The translations under genes and the position numbers were made by a program. Of a stretch of 64,000 bases of DNA, positions 10,115-17,896 are shown piece by piece. Numbering within the stretch: the stretch's first letter is position 1; each line of letters starts with the position of its first letter. The DNA comes from an uncultured Actinomycetes bacterium. GTDB lineage: Bacteria > Actinomycetota > Actinomycetes > Nanopelagicales > Nanopelagicaceae. Under the pieces are notes generated by a model. The model was not told the origin of the DNA. It was given only the letters and a program-made list of their open reading frames with translations, and did not search any database. The stretch is taken from contig CAIKKN010000024.1 of the NCBI GenBank assembly GCA_903827945.1, forward strand, positions 62,001 to 126,000, read 5' to 3'.

Positions 10115-10771
10115 GTGGCGGGAATACTCTTCACCTCAGTAAATTGGGGTAATTTTGGTTTAAACATCGGCGAAGCCGAGTCAGCAGTTTTAGATCGACG
10201 TAATGACTTGGCAAAAAGCCTATCCATTGACTCGCTGGTGTTCATGACCCAATCTCATTCGGATATTGTGAATATTGTGGATATTGTGACTAGTTCACAA
10301 CCCGTTGTAGAAGCAGATGCTGTAGTCACGTGTGAAAAAGGTGTCGGTCTTGCAGTGCTTGTTGGCGATTGTGTTCCTATCTTGATTCGCTCAACTACAT
10401 GCGTAGCGGCAATCCACGCGGGTCGCGTTGGGATGACAAACGGAATTGTTTCGAAAACCATTGATGCGATGAAGAAATTGAATGGTGAGAAATTTGAGGC
10501 CGTTATGGGCCCGTCTATTTGCTCTGATTGTTATGAGGTATCGGAGGAGATGTACAAGGAGGTTGCAAACGGCTTCCCACGCGCTGCAACTACACCTTCA
10601 GAGCACAAGCTTGATCTCCAATCAGAACTTGGGTATCAATTAACGAACGCCGGAGTTGAAGCTCTAAATCTTGGAATTTGTACTCTCGAGAGTTCGGAGT
10701 ATTTTTCGCATAGACGTTCTCAAAGGTCTGGCAACCCCGAGGGCCGTCAAGTGGGAGTGATTTGGCTATGA
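10115..10771 (+). CDS. pgeF: Polyphenol oxidase / purine nucleoside phosphorylase family protein (PgeF/YlmD, LACC1-like)
   Basis: Members of this DUF152 family next to ftsZ are multicopper-like oxidases or zinc-dependent purine nucleoside phosphorylases. Candidate metal ligands are H48 (TQSHSD), C86 (VGDCVP) and H101 (IHAGRVG), followed by GPSICSDCYEV. The usual HAGWRG motif reads HAGRVG, so one aromatic residue is missing. At 218 residues it is slightly short. Start GTG 10115 has no clear ribosome site. The stop overlaps yggS (ATGA). The physiological substrate cannot be told from sequence. Confidence 0.82.
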   Translation: MAGILFTSVNWGNFGLNIGEAESAVLDRRNDLAKSLSIDSLVFMTQSHSDIVNIVDIVTSSQPVVEADAVVTCEKGVGLAVLVGDCVPILIRSTTCVAAIHAGRVGMTNGIVSKTIDAMKKLNGEKFEAVMGPSICSDCYEVSEEMYKEVANGFPRAATTPSEHKLDLQSELGYQLTNAGVEALNLGICTLESSEYFSHRRSQRSGNPEGRQVGVIWL

Positions 10772-11430
10772 AGGCGCGGATTGAAGAGCTGAGAGAGAAT
10801 TTAGCCAAAGTAGAAGAGCAGATTCAAGGAGCGCTCCGTTTGGCTAGTCGAAATCGCGAAGAGGTAACGCTCGTTGTCGTGACAAAAACCTATCCTGTGG
10901 AAGATCTCCTCGCGCTTTATGAACTTGGAGTGAGAAATTTTGGGGAGAACCGAGACCAAGAAGGATCCCTCAAGGCTCCGCAGCTTCCATCCGACACTCA
11001 TTGGCATTTTCAAGGCCAAATTCAAAGTCGAAAGATTCCTTCATTAGTCCAGTGGGCAGATTCGATTCATTCATTGGATTCACTCGAACATGCTGCGAAA
11101 TTTGAAAAACTCCCCAACAGCGAGAAATTGAATTATTTCGTGCAGATAAATCTTGAAGAAGGAGCCGATCACCGAGGTGGAGTTTCGGTGAATGAGGTTG
11201 GTTCTTTTCTTGAATCCTGCACATTGCCAATTACTGGAGCGATGGTCGTCGCGCCTCTTGGATCTGACCCAGTGGTGGCGTTTTCCAAGGTTAAGAAAAT
11301 TGCAGATGAGCATGGACTCAAAGAGATATCGATGGGCATGAGTGGGGATTTTGAAGCAGCTTTAGTAGCCGGCGCGACACATATTCGCGTAGGGAGCTCA
11401 ATCCTCGGTTCACGCTCACTTCTCGCCTAA
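10768..11430 (+). CDS. yggS: YggS/PLPBP family pyridoxal 5'-phosphate homeostasis protein
   Basis: This is a single-domain alanine-racemase-fold PLP protein of 220 residues that controls vitamin B6 and amino-acid homeostasis without known catalysis. The likely PLP-binding lysine is K40 in VVTKTYP; GENRDQE, HFQGQIQSRK and the phosphate-binding end IRVGSSILGSR are all typical. ATG 10768 overlaps the pgeF stop; a TTG six bases upstream is in frame. The ftsZ-pgeF-yggS-sepF order is standard in Gram-positive bacteria. Confidence 0.92.
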   Translation: MKARIEELRENLAKVEEQIQGALRLASRNREEVTLVVVTKTYPVEDLLALYELGVRNFGENRDQEGSLKAPQLPSDTHWHFQGQIQSRKIPSLVQWADSIHSLDSLEHAAKFEKLPNSEKLNYFVQINLEEGADHRGGVSVNEVGSFLESCTLPITGAMVVAPLGSDPVVAFSKVKKIADEHGLKEISMGMSGDFEAALVAGATHIRVGSSILGSRSLLA

Positions 11431-11433
11431 AAT
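11428..11433 (+). promoter_or_regulatory. Candidate -10 element for leaderless sepF transcript
   Basis: TAAAAT ends six bases before the sepF ATG (11440), and no Shine-Dalgarno sequence precedes that ATG. A transcript from this element would begin at or next to the start codon. It overlaps the yggS stop codon. Confidence 0.5.
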
Positions 11434-11439
11434 TCAGCT

Positions 11440-11943
11440 ATGGCTAATGCATTCAAGCGCGTCGCAAATTATCTCGGTCTCGTAGACGATGAAGAAGATC
11501 TCCAACCTGCAGTCGAAGTTGAACAACTTCGTAGGTCTGTTCGTCCTCTTTCTACATCGCAGCAAGAGTCTCCAACTCCAGCTTGGGCTGCGCCCGCTGT
11601 GCGAGTGAAGACAATTCCCGCTGCACAGACACCCGCACCTGCAGTGCAAGCAGAGCTTCCAATAATGGATCAAATTTTCACAATTCACCCTCGTTTCTAC
11701 AATGAAGCACGCACCGTTGGTGAGAGATATCGCCAAGGTCAACCTGTTCTCATGAACCTGAGTGACATGGATGAGTCTGAACGAAAGAGATTAGTAGATT
11801 TTGCATCTGGTTTAGTTTTTGGGCACTACGGAAGTATCGAGCGAGTCACTTCAAAAGTCTTTCTCTTAACACCGCCAAATGTGCGTGTTTCAACTGAAGG
11901 TAAAGTTGCTGCGACAGAAGCCAGTTTCTTTAACCAATCTTGA
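11440..11943 (+). CDS. sepF: Cell division protein SepF
   Basis: SepF anchors and aligns FtsZ filaments at the membrane. The 167-residue protein begins with an amphipathic-type N-terminus (MANAFKRVANYLGLVDDEED), passes through a proline- and alanine-rich linker to about residue 70, and ends with the globular SepF domain (QGQPVLMNLSDMDESERKRL, then DFASGLVFGHYGSIERV). It starts nine bases after yggS and probably has its own promoter. The stop overlaps the yggT start (TGATG). Confidence 0.94.
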   Translation: MANAFKRVANYLGLVDDEEDLQPAVEVEQLRRSVRPLSTSQQESPTPAWAAPAVRVKTIPAAQTPAPAVQAELPIMDQIFTIHPRFYNEARTVGERYRQGQPVLMNLSDMDESERKRLVDFASGLVFGHYGSIERVTSKVFLLTPPNVRVSTEGKVAATEASFFNQS

Positions 11944-12230
11944 TGTTGAGCCTCGGAGGAATTCTTAACGGAATCCTGCAGCTTTTTCTCTTTGCTTTAC
12001 TCGGACGTTTAATTTTGGATTATGTTCGCATGTTCTCACAATCGTGGCGACCACGCGGTATTGTGCTCGTAATCGCAGAATTCATCTATGGCGTGACTGA
12101 TCCTGTGATGAAAGTTGCTCGCAGATTTATTCCTCCGCTAAGACTTGGCTCTGTCGCAATTGATTTATCATTTATTATTGTCTTTTTTGCGGTTCAAATT
12201 ATGTCGCAACTTACTCATTTAATTCCTTAA
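11943..12230 (+). CDS. YggT family membrane protein
   Basis: A 95-residue protein with two hydrophobic segments separated by a basic loop, characteristic of the YggT family that sits beside sepF in division clusters; function unknown but linked to division or envelope stress. ATG 11943 overlaps the sepF stop. In most actinobacteria the next gene is divIVA (wag31); here the oppositely oriented ileS follows at once, and the two coding regions overlap tail-to-tail by 12 bases. Confidence 0.88.
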   Translation: MLSLGGILNGILQLFLFALLGRLILDYVRMFSQSWRPRGIVLVIAEFIYGVTDPVMKVARRFIPPLRLGSVAIDLSFIIVFFAVQIMSQLTHLIP

Positions 12231-15200
12231 TTGCAGCGCTAAACCAATCTCGTTATCTGCCGGAGACAAGGATTCATTTCTTGTAAATGACGTTGCGAGC
12301 ACTTCTTGAGAAATTTCGGTTATTGCTGAATCGATCGCTAAAGCGGTATCTGACGTTGCATTCCACTCAACGCTAATTCTATCGCTGATATCAAAACCGG
12401 AGTTTTTGCGCTCTTCTTGAATTGCGCGAATAACTTCGCGAACTAATCCTGCGGTGATAAGAGCTGGGGAGAGGGCCAAATCAAGAGCAACGCTTTCTCC
12501 AGAGTGGCTTGCAACCGACCAACCAGATTTTGGAGTCTCAGTTATTACTACATCTTCAAGGGTGATTTGCGCGATCTTCTCAGATCCATCTTTTTCATAA
12601 TTTAGAGTCGACGTTGAGTTGGCGCGAAGGGTTTTCACGAGCACTTCAGCGTCACTTGAGTTGATTGCACTTGCGATAGCCTGAACATCGGCCCCATAGC
12701 GAGCCCCGATTGAGCGGAAATTAGCCTTGATAGAGATATCTACAAGATCCCCGCCTGCTGAAGAGAGCTCATCCATGCTCAGCACATTCAATTCTTCGGA
12801 GATATGTGAGCGAATTTCTTCATCCATCTTCTCCCAACCCTGTGCTGAGACAAGGGCTCTGGCTAGAGGTTGGCGAATCTTAATTTTAGATTCCGCTCTT
12901 GCCGCACGGCCAAGTTCAACTAACCGCCTTGAAAGTGCGACCGATGTTGAAAGATTGAGGTCGATTCGATCTTTCTCCGCGATTGGGAATGCGGCCAGAT
13001 GTACTGATTCGCCCTCAAGAGGTTCTGCTACACGTACCAATTCTTGCCACACATGTTCGGTGATAAACGGGATCATTGGTGCGAGAAGTTGGGTAAGTGT
13101 CTTTAGAGAAACGTAGAGAGTGGAGAGCGCGTCATTATCGCCATCCCAGAATCTGCGGCGAGACCTACGGACATACCAATTTGAAAGGTCGTCGATGAAA
13201 GCTGCAAGGGTTCTTCCAGCTTCTTGAGAATCAAAATCTTCGTATGCTTTATCAACTTTTTGTGTAAGTAGGTGCAGTTCCGAGAGAATCCACTTATCCA
13301 TTGTTGCTGTTGGATTCATCTCAAGGGTTTCAATCGAGAATTCTGACGCCTTCGCATACAAGGTAAAAAAGGAAACCGTGTTCCAATAAGTCAGAAGAGT
13401 CTTTCTTACTACATCCGAGAGGGCATCATGGCCGACTCTGCGAGCACTCCACGGAGAGCCTGCAGCCAGCATGTACCAACGAACAGCGTCAGCACCATGT
13501 TGATCCATGAGAGAAATTGGCTCAAGCACATTTCCTAAGTGCTTACTCATCTTGCGGCCATCTTTATCCAAGATGTGGCCAAGACAGAGCACTGTCTTAT
13601 ATGAACTCTCATCAAATACAAGTGTTCCAATAGTCATCAGCGTGTAAAACCACCCACGAGTCTGATCAATGGCTTCACAAATGAAATCTGCTGGATACGC
13701 AGCCGCAAATTTTTCCGCAGAACCTTCCTTGTGAGGATAACCCCATTGAGCAAATGGCATGGCGCCAGAGTCATACCAGCAGTCGATAACTTCAGAAACA
13801 CGAACCATCGTTGAAGAGCAACCTGAGGTGTTGCATGTGAAAGTGATGTCATCAACAAAAGGTCTGTGGGGATCTGTATTGCGAAGATCTTTTCCGGAAA
13901 GTTCTGAAAGTTCTGCAAGGGAAGCGATGCAATATTCATGGCCTTCAGTGCAGCGCCAGATAGGAAGGGGAGTACCCCAGTATCGATTTCGAGAAAGCGC
14001 CCAGTCGATATTGTTGTTTAACCAATCGCCATAGCGACCGGTTTTGATGGTTTCAGGATGCCAATCCGTCTTCTCATTTTCTCGGATTAATTCATCTTTA
14101 ATTGCAGTCGTGCGGATGTACCAAGATGGTTGCGCGTAATAAATGAGAACCGTGTGACAGCGCCAACAATGTGGATATGAGTGCTCATATTGGAGTTGCT
14201 TAAATAGAAGTCCCCGAGCTTTCAAATCCTTGATAAGTGCTTTGTCGGCCTCTTTAAAGAAGACACCACCAACAAGTGGAACCTCCGGAAGAAAAGTTCC
14301 GTCAGGAGCAACAGGGTTTACGACAGGTAAGCCATATCTACGGCAGACTTGTAAATCATCTGCTCCAAAGGCGGGGGATTGGTGAACAATTCCTGTTCCA
14401 TCCTCAATCGTTACGTAATCAGCAAGAACGACAAAATGAGAGTCCGGTATTTCGACGAGATCAAAAGGACGGGAGTATGTAGTGCGCTCTAGATCTTTAC
14501 CCTGGAAGCTAGCAACAACTTTTCGATCTTCGCCAAGAATGTGTGCGAGATTTGTTGCGATAACGAGGCGCTCAGTCTTTTCCTCGTGTGCTATTTCGAT
14601 AACTTGATATTCCACATCGGGATTCACGGCGATCGCTGTGTTTGAAACAAGGGTCCATGGAGTTGTCGTCCATACGAGGAATGAAGCGCTCAGCTCTGCG
14701 AGCTTTCCTGAAGTCGCTGGGAATCGTACATAGACAGAAGGATCTGTGACTGTTTCATAGCCTTGTGCAAGTTCATGATCTGAAAGTCCAGTGCCACACC
14801 TTGGACAGTAAGGAGCGACGCGGTGGTCTTGTACCAAAAGACCCTTCTTCCAAATCTGCTGTAGCGACCACCAAACACTTTCGACGTACTCTGGCGACAT
14901 CGTCCAGTAAGCCTCATCGAAATCCACCCAGAAGCCCATGCGCCGAGTCATCTTGGTGAATTCACCTACATGGCGTTGGACAGATTCACGACAACGATCA
15001 TTGAATTCTGCGATCCCATATTTTTCGATATCACCTTTACCTGCAAAGCCAAGTTCTTTTTCGACAGCAATTTCAACGGGAAGGCCGTGGCAGTCCCAGC
15101 CAGCTTTTCGAATTACTTGCTTGCCTTTCATTGTCTGGAAACGTGGGAATGCATCCTTGAAAACTCGAGCTTCAATATGGTGTGTTCCAGGTACTCCGTT

Positions 15201-15356
15201 AGCTGTGGGCGGACCCTCAAAAAAGGTCCAATTTTCTGACCCCGCTCCGGCGGCAACGCTCTTATGAAAAATGCTTTGAGTCTCCCAAAATGAGAGCACT
15301 GATTGTTCAACTGCAGGGAGGTCGATTTGGGGGGAGAGCGCTTTGAATTGCATCAC
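12219..15356 (-). CDS. ileS: Isoleucyl-tRNA synthetase
   Basis: The class I synthetase charges tRNA-Ile. The 1045-residue protein has the HIGH-equivalent GTHH at about residues 57-60 within PPTANGVPGTHH, an editing domain, the KMSKH signature near residue 600 and an anticodon-binding C-terminal half. Length and the GTHH form match the eukaryote-like IleS subtype seen in mycobacteria. Start codons GTG (15356) and ATG (15353) are adjacent; AGGAGGAG at 15364-15371 (minus strand) serves either. It is the only long minus-strand gene in the first 47 kb and stands alone. I looked for a T-box upstream and saw none. Confidence 0.97.
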   Translation of the reverse strand: MMQFKALSPQIDLPAVEQSVLSFWETQSIFHKSVAAGAGSENWTFFEGPPTANGVPGTHHIEARVFKDAFPRFQTMKGKQVIRKAGWDCHGLPVEIAVEKELGFAGKGDIEKYGIAEFNDRCRESVQRHVGEFTKMTRRMGFWVDFDEAYWTMSPEYVESVWWSLQQIWKKGLLVQDHRVAPYCPRCGTGLSDHELAQGYETVTDPSVYVRFPATSGKLAELSASFLVWTTTPWTLVSNTAIAVNPDVEYQVIEIAHEEKTERLVIATNLAHILGEDRKVVASFQGKDLERTTYSRPFDLVEIPDSHFVVLADYVTIEDGTGIVHQSPAFGADDLQVCRRYGLPVVNPVAPDGTFLPEVPLVGGVFFKEADKALIKDLKARGLLFKQLQYEHSYPHCWRCHTVLIYYAQPSWYIRTTAIKDELIRENEKTDWHPETIKTGRYGDWLNNNIDWALSRNRYWGTPLPIWRCTEGHEYCIASLAELSELSGKDLRNTDPHRPFVDDITFTCNTSGCSSTMVRVSEVIDCWYDSGAMPFAQWGYPHKEGSAEKFAAAYPADFICEAIDQTRGWFYTLMTIGTLVFDESSYKTVLCLGHILDKDGRKMSKHLGNVLEPISLMDQHGADAVRWYMLAAGSPWSARRVGHDALSDVVRKTLLTYWNTVSFFTLYAKASEFSIETLEMNPTATMDKWILSELHLLTQKVDKAYEDFDSQEAGRTLAAFIDDLSNWYVRRSRRRFWDGDNDALSTLYVSLKTLTQLLAPMIPFITEHVWQELVRVAEPLEGESVHLAAFPIAEKDRIDLNLSTSVALSRRLVELGRAARAESKIKIRQPLARALVSAQGWEKMDEEIRSHISEELNVLSMDELSSAGGDLVDISIKANFRSIGARYGADVQAIASAINSSDAEVLVKTLRANSTSTLNYEKDGSEKIAQITLEDVVITETPKSGWSVASHSGESVALDLALSPALITAGLVREVIRAIQEERKNSGFDISDRISVEWNATSDTALAIDSAITEISQEVLATSFTRNESLSPADNEIGLALQLRN

Positions 15357-15371
15357 GTCTTAACTCCTCCT

Positions 15372-15389
15372 CTACAGACTCTACAGACT
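15372..15389. repeat. Two perfect tandem 9-bp units in the ileS leader
   Basis: CTACAGACT occurs twice in direct succession (15372-15380 and 15381-15389) immediately upstream of the ileS ribosome site. It lies in the putative 5' untranslated region of ileS read on the minus strand. No function can be assigned. Confidence 0.7.
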
Positions 15390-15470
15390 AGAAATATTTT
15401 GATAACCCTGAGCGTACCGGCGCGATTCTAGCGTGGCTGAGTTGGAGTTTAGACGCGGGAAGTCCTAGCC

Positions 15471-15499
15471 TTGCCGCTTACCCTGCTGTGTGTTAAACC
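15471..15499 (+). promoter_or_regulatory. Candidate promoter of dksA-lspA-rluD operon
   Basis: TTGCCG (15471-15476) and TAAACC (15494-15499) are separated by 17 bases in the 190-base divergent region between ileS and the dksA-like gene. The -10 match is weak at its last position. The rest of this region holds the ileS leader and no evident gene. Confidence 0.35.
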
Positions 15500-15546
15500 G
15501 TAACCCGCGTGAGAGTGTAAATGAGAAGAATTAGAAGGAGCCGGCG

Positions 15547-16398
15547 ATGAAGAAGGTCGCAAAAGCAGTCAAAGCAGTCAAGAAGGCAGTTTCAAAGAGC
15601 TCTGTAATCGGCAAAAGTAAGCCCGCTAAAAAGGCTGCCCCTGCAAAGAAAGCTCCCGTAAAGAAGGCAGCACCAGTGAAGAAAGTTGCACCAGCAAAGA
15701 AAGCGGTGGCCAAAAAAGCGGCTCCAGCAAAGAAAGCGGTAGCGAAAAAGGCTGCGCCTGCGAAGAAAGCGGCAGCAAAAAAAGCGCCACAAGTTTTAAA
15801 GATGCCTAAGGCACCAGCAAAGCCCGTCCCTGCAAAATTGCAGAGCACGACAACAGGAAATTCAACAACAATTAGCGTGGCTCCAAAGGAAGTAAATGCT
15901 GCCGAAGTTGTTGTAGAAGAACGTCGCCTAACGATGCTTCCACCAGAGCGCCCTTCCAAGACACTCAAGAAAGTTCCCGCATTAAAGCCAATCAAAGGGG
16001 CCCCGGCTCCCTTGGTAGTGAATGAATCAGAAGGATCTTGGTCAAACGCCGAACTTAAAGAGATGCGCTCGCAATTGCAGAAAGAACTCGTTCGACTTCG
16101 CAAAGAACTTTTGGAAGCGGAAACCGAGATGGAAGATTTAATCGCTGCTGCAGGTGTAGGAGCCGGCGATGATCAGGCGGATGCCGGAACGAAGACTTTT
16201 GAACGCGAACATGAAATGTCGTTGGTGTACAACGCTCGCGATATGGTCACACAAACAGAGCGCGCCGTTGAGCGAATTGACAATAAAACTTATGGAAAGT
16301 GTGAAGAGTGCGGAAACTTCGTTGGCAAAGCACGTCTTCAGGTTTTCCCTCGCGCAACCCTTTGCATGGCTTGTAAGCAGAAGGAAGAACGTCGCTGA
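15547..16398 (+). CDS. TraR/DksA-type zinc-finger protein with histone H1-like lysine/alanine-rich N-terminus
   Basis: The C-terminal third is a DksA/TraR-like coiled coil and zinc finger with four cysteines at 252, 255, 273 and 276 (CEEC and CMAC), a fold that acts on RNA polymerase through its secondary channel. The first 95 or so residues are almost only Lys, Ala, Pro and Val in PAKKA/VAKKA repeats, resembling eukaryotic histone H1 tails and suggesting nucleic-acid binding. ATG 15547 has AAGGAG 6-11 bases upstream. Total 283 residues, roughly double a bare DksA. It heads the lspA-rluD-dnaE run. Function in transcription control is inferred from the family. Confidence 0.87.
   Translation: MKKVAKAVKAVKKAVSKSSVIGKSKPAKKAAPAKKAPVKKAAPVKKVAPAKKAVAKKAAPAKKAVAKKAAPAKKAAAKKAPQVLKMPKAPAKPVPAKLQSTTTGNSTTISVAPKEVNAAEVVVEERRLTMLPPERPSKTLKKVPALKPIKGAPAPLVVNESEGSWSNAELKEMRSQLQKELVRLRKELLEAETEMEDLIAAAGVGAGDDQADAGTKTFEREHEMSLVYNARDMVTQTERAVERIDNKTYGKCEECGNFVGKARLQVFPRATLCMACKQKEERR
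15628..15795 (+). repeat. Imperfect tandem repeats encoding PAKKA-type histone-like units
   Basis: Within the dksA-like gene, runs of the type gcaaagaaagc(t/g) recur about every 24-30 bases with drift at third codon positions. Drift at wobble sites with retained Lys/Ala pattern suggests selection on the protein, not recent slippage. Confidence 0.7.
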
Positions 16399-16913
16399 TT
16401 AATCCGAACAGAGATTTAAGAATTCGCCGAATAATTATTTGGTCTGCTTTTATTTCTTGTGGTTTGGATATAGTTTCAAAGAATATAGCGGTTCAGTACT
16501 TAACAAATGATCCAAAGAAAATCATTGGTTCACTTCTACAGCTCCGAATTGCCTATAACTCCGGCGCTGCGTTTAGTCTGGCCCCAACCGCCACACTTTT
16601 TTTCTCTCTATTTTCAATTTCAATCGCAGCCGCAACTCTCTATCTTTCCCGCAACCTGGTCTCAAAGCCTTGGGCGTACGTAGCTGGGTTAGTTCTTGGT
16701 GGAATTTGCGGGAATTTACTTGACCGCATTTTTCGCTCACCGGGAGCGTTTCGAGGCCCTGTAGTGGATTGGATCGAATTACCTCATTGGCCGACATTCA
16801 ATTTTGCCGATTCTTCGATATTTATAGCAGCCATTTTGGCCTGTATCCTGACCTTACGAAATATACCCCCAACTTCGAATAAGCCCACAACTACGCAGAC
16901 AAAAGAAGACTAA
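16395..16913 (+). CDS. lspA: Lipoprotein signal peptidase LspA, probable non-AUG start
   Basis: LspA is the membrane aspartyl protease that cuts lipidated prolipoproteins after Lgt acts. Diagnostic motifs are present: LDIVSK after the first helix, NSGAAFS, GGICGNLLDR (first catalytic Asp) and FNFADS (second catalytic Asp); four membrane helices fit. The first ATG/GTG/TTG in frame is TTG 16464, which would delete helix 1 (RRIIIWSAFISCG). The open frame continues back to a TAA at 16374, offering CTG 16395 (CTGA overlap with the dksA stop, AAGGA nine bases upstream) or ATT 16398. I choose CTG because NTGA overlaps are this genome's usual junction. Product 172 residues. Confidence 0.82.
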   Translation: MINPNRDLRIRRIIIWSAFISCGLDIVSKNIAVQYLTNDPKKIIGSLLQLRIAYNSGAAFSLAPTATLFFSLFSISIAAATLYLSRNLVSKPWAYVAGLVLGGICGNLLDRIFRSPGAFRGPVVDWIELPHWPTFNFADSSIFIAAILACILTLRNIPPTSNKPTTTQTKED

Positions 16914-16917
16914 AACG

Positions 16918-17874
16918 GTGATGACTAATATTGCAGCTCGTGAAAATAAGATTGTCACCATTCCTGACGGCCTTAATAATGAAAGAGTTGATGCAGCACT
17001 TGCGCGTCTTCTAGGGATTTCGCGCTCCACGATTGTGGAGTTGATTGAAGCGGGGGATGTAAAGCACCACGGAAAGCCCCTTGGAAAATCTGATCGAGTG
17101 AATACAGATGATCAGATTGAATTGCTGATGCCACCGCAGAAGATGGCTCCAGAGTTAACGCCAACGCCTATTGATGGCTTAGATGTTGTCTATAACGATG
17201 AAAATATTATTGTGATTAACAAGCCTGCAGGTGTTGCCGCGCATCCAAGTCCTGGGTGGAAGGGCGCAACTGTGATTGGAGCAGTCATTGCTGCTGGCTA
17301 CACAGTCACGACAAGCGGGGCTGCCGAGCGCCAAGGCGTAGTTCATCGCCTGGATGTTGGAACAACTGGCTTAATGGTTTTAGCAAAAGATGAAACTTCA
17401 TACAGCAATCTCAAAGATCAATTTAGGGATCGCACCGTGAAGAAGGTTTACCACGCACTTGTACAAGGGCACATGGATCCGGCTGAAGGCACCATCGATG
17501 CACCAATCGATCGCCACCCGAAAGAGGATTATCGTTTTGCGGTTGTGTTAAACGGCAAGCCAAGTGTGACGCACTATAAAACCCTGGAATATTTTCCAGC
17601 CGTTTCACTAGTCGAAATTGAATTGGAAACTGGCCGCACACATCAAATCCGCGTTCACTTTGCAGCGCTTCATCATCCACTTGCAGGCGATATGACCTAT
17701 GGCGCAGACCACACAATCGCCACTCGCCTAGAACTGACTCGCCCTTGGCTCCACGCTAAAGAACTTCGATTCAACCACCCAATAACAGGTTCACCACTTG
17801 CCTTCTCCTGCGACTACCCGGCCGAGCTGACACGCACGCTCACACTTCTCGGGCATGTCCGAGAAGGAGAATAG
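16918..17874 (+). CDS. rluD: RluD-type 23S rRNA pseudouridine synthase
   Basis: The enzyme isomerises uridines in large-subunit rRNA. The protein has an N-terminal S4 RNA-binding domain (about residues 15-75) and the RluA-family catalytic motif HRLDVGTTGLMVLAK with catalytic Asp at about residue 145. Length 318 (GTG 16918) or 317 (ATG 16921). It follows lspA closely, a linkage common in bacteria. Exact target uridines (1911/1915/1917 for RluD) are inferred from the family. Confidence 0.92.
   Translation: MMTNIAARENKIVTIPDGLNNERVDAALARLLGISRSTIVELIEAGDVKHHGKPLGKSDRVNTDDQIELLMPPQKMAPELTPTPIDGLDVVYNDENIIVINKPAGVAAHPSPGWKGATVIGAVIAAGYTVTTSGAAERQGVVHRLDVGTTGLMVLAKDETSYSNLKDQFRDRTVKKVYHALVQGHMDPAEGTIDAPIDRHPKEDYRFAVVLNGKPSVTHYKTLEYFPAVSLVEIELETGRTHQIRVHFAALHHPLAGDMTYGADHTIATRLELTRPWLHAKELRFNHPITGSPLAFSCDYPAELTRTLTLLGHVREGE
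17845..17866 (+). promoter_or_regulatory. Hairpin at the rluD/dnaE junction enclosing an ATG
   Basis: CTTCTCGG and CCGAGAAG form a perfect 8-bp stem around the six-base loop GCATGT. The loop contains ATG 17855, a possible dnaE start, and the whole hairpin lies in the last codons of rluD. No T-run follows, so it is not an ordinary terminator. It could mask or present the start codon, or be fortuitous. Confidence 0.55.
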
Positions 17875-17883
17875 ATCCAGTAG

Positions 17884-17889
17884 TAGCCT
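17884..17889 (+). promoter_or_regulatory. Candidate -10 element for leaderless dnaE transcript
   Basis: TAGCCT ends seven bases before GTG 17897, the start codon that gives DnaE the N-terminal length usual in actinobacteria. No Shine-Dalgarno site suits that GTG. Confidence 0.4.
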
Positions 17890-17896
17890 CCCAACT

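Noticed and set aside
15357-15546. T-box riboswitch upstream of ileS
   Set aside because: Actinobacterial ileS genes often have one, but no UGGN-type antiterminator box (GGGTGG.ACCGCG) is present on the minus strand.
15628-15795. CRISPR-like repeat array
   Set aside because: Repeats are coding, imperfect and lack unique spacers of constant length.
15531-16103. 190-codon minus-strand open frame opposite the dksA-like gene
   Set aside because: It is the complement of the Lys/Ala repeats, giving a low-complexity Phe/Ala protein with no family features.
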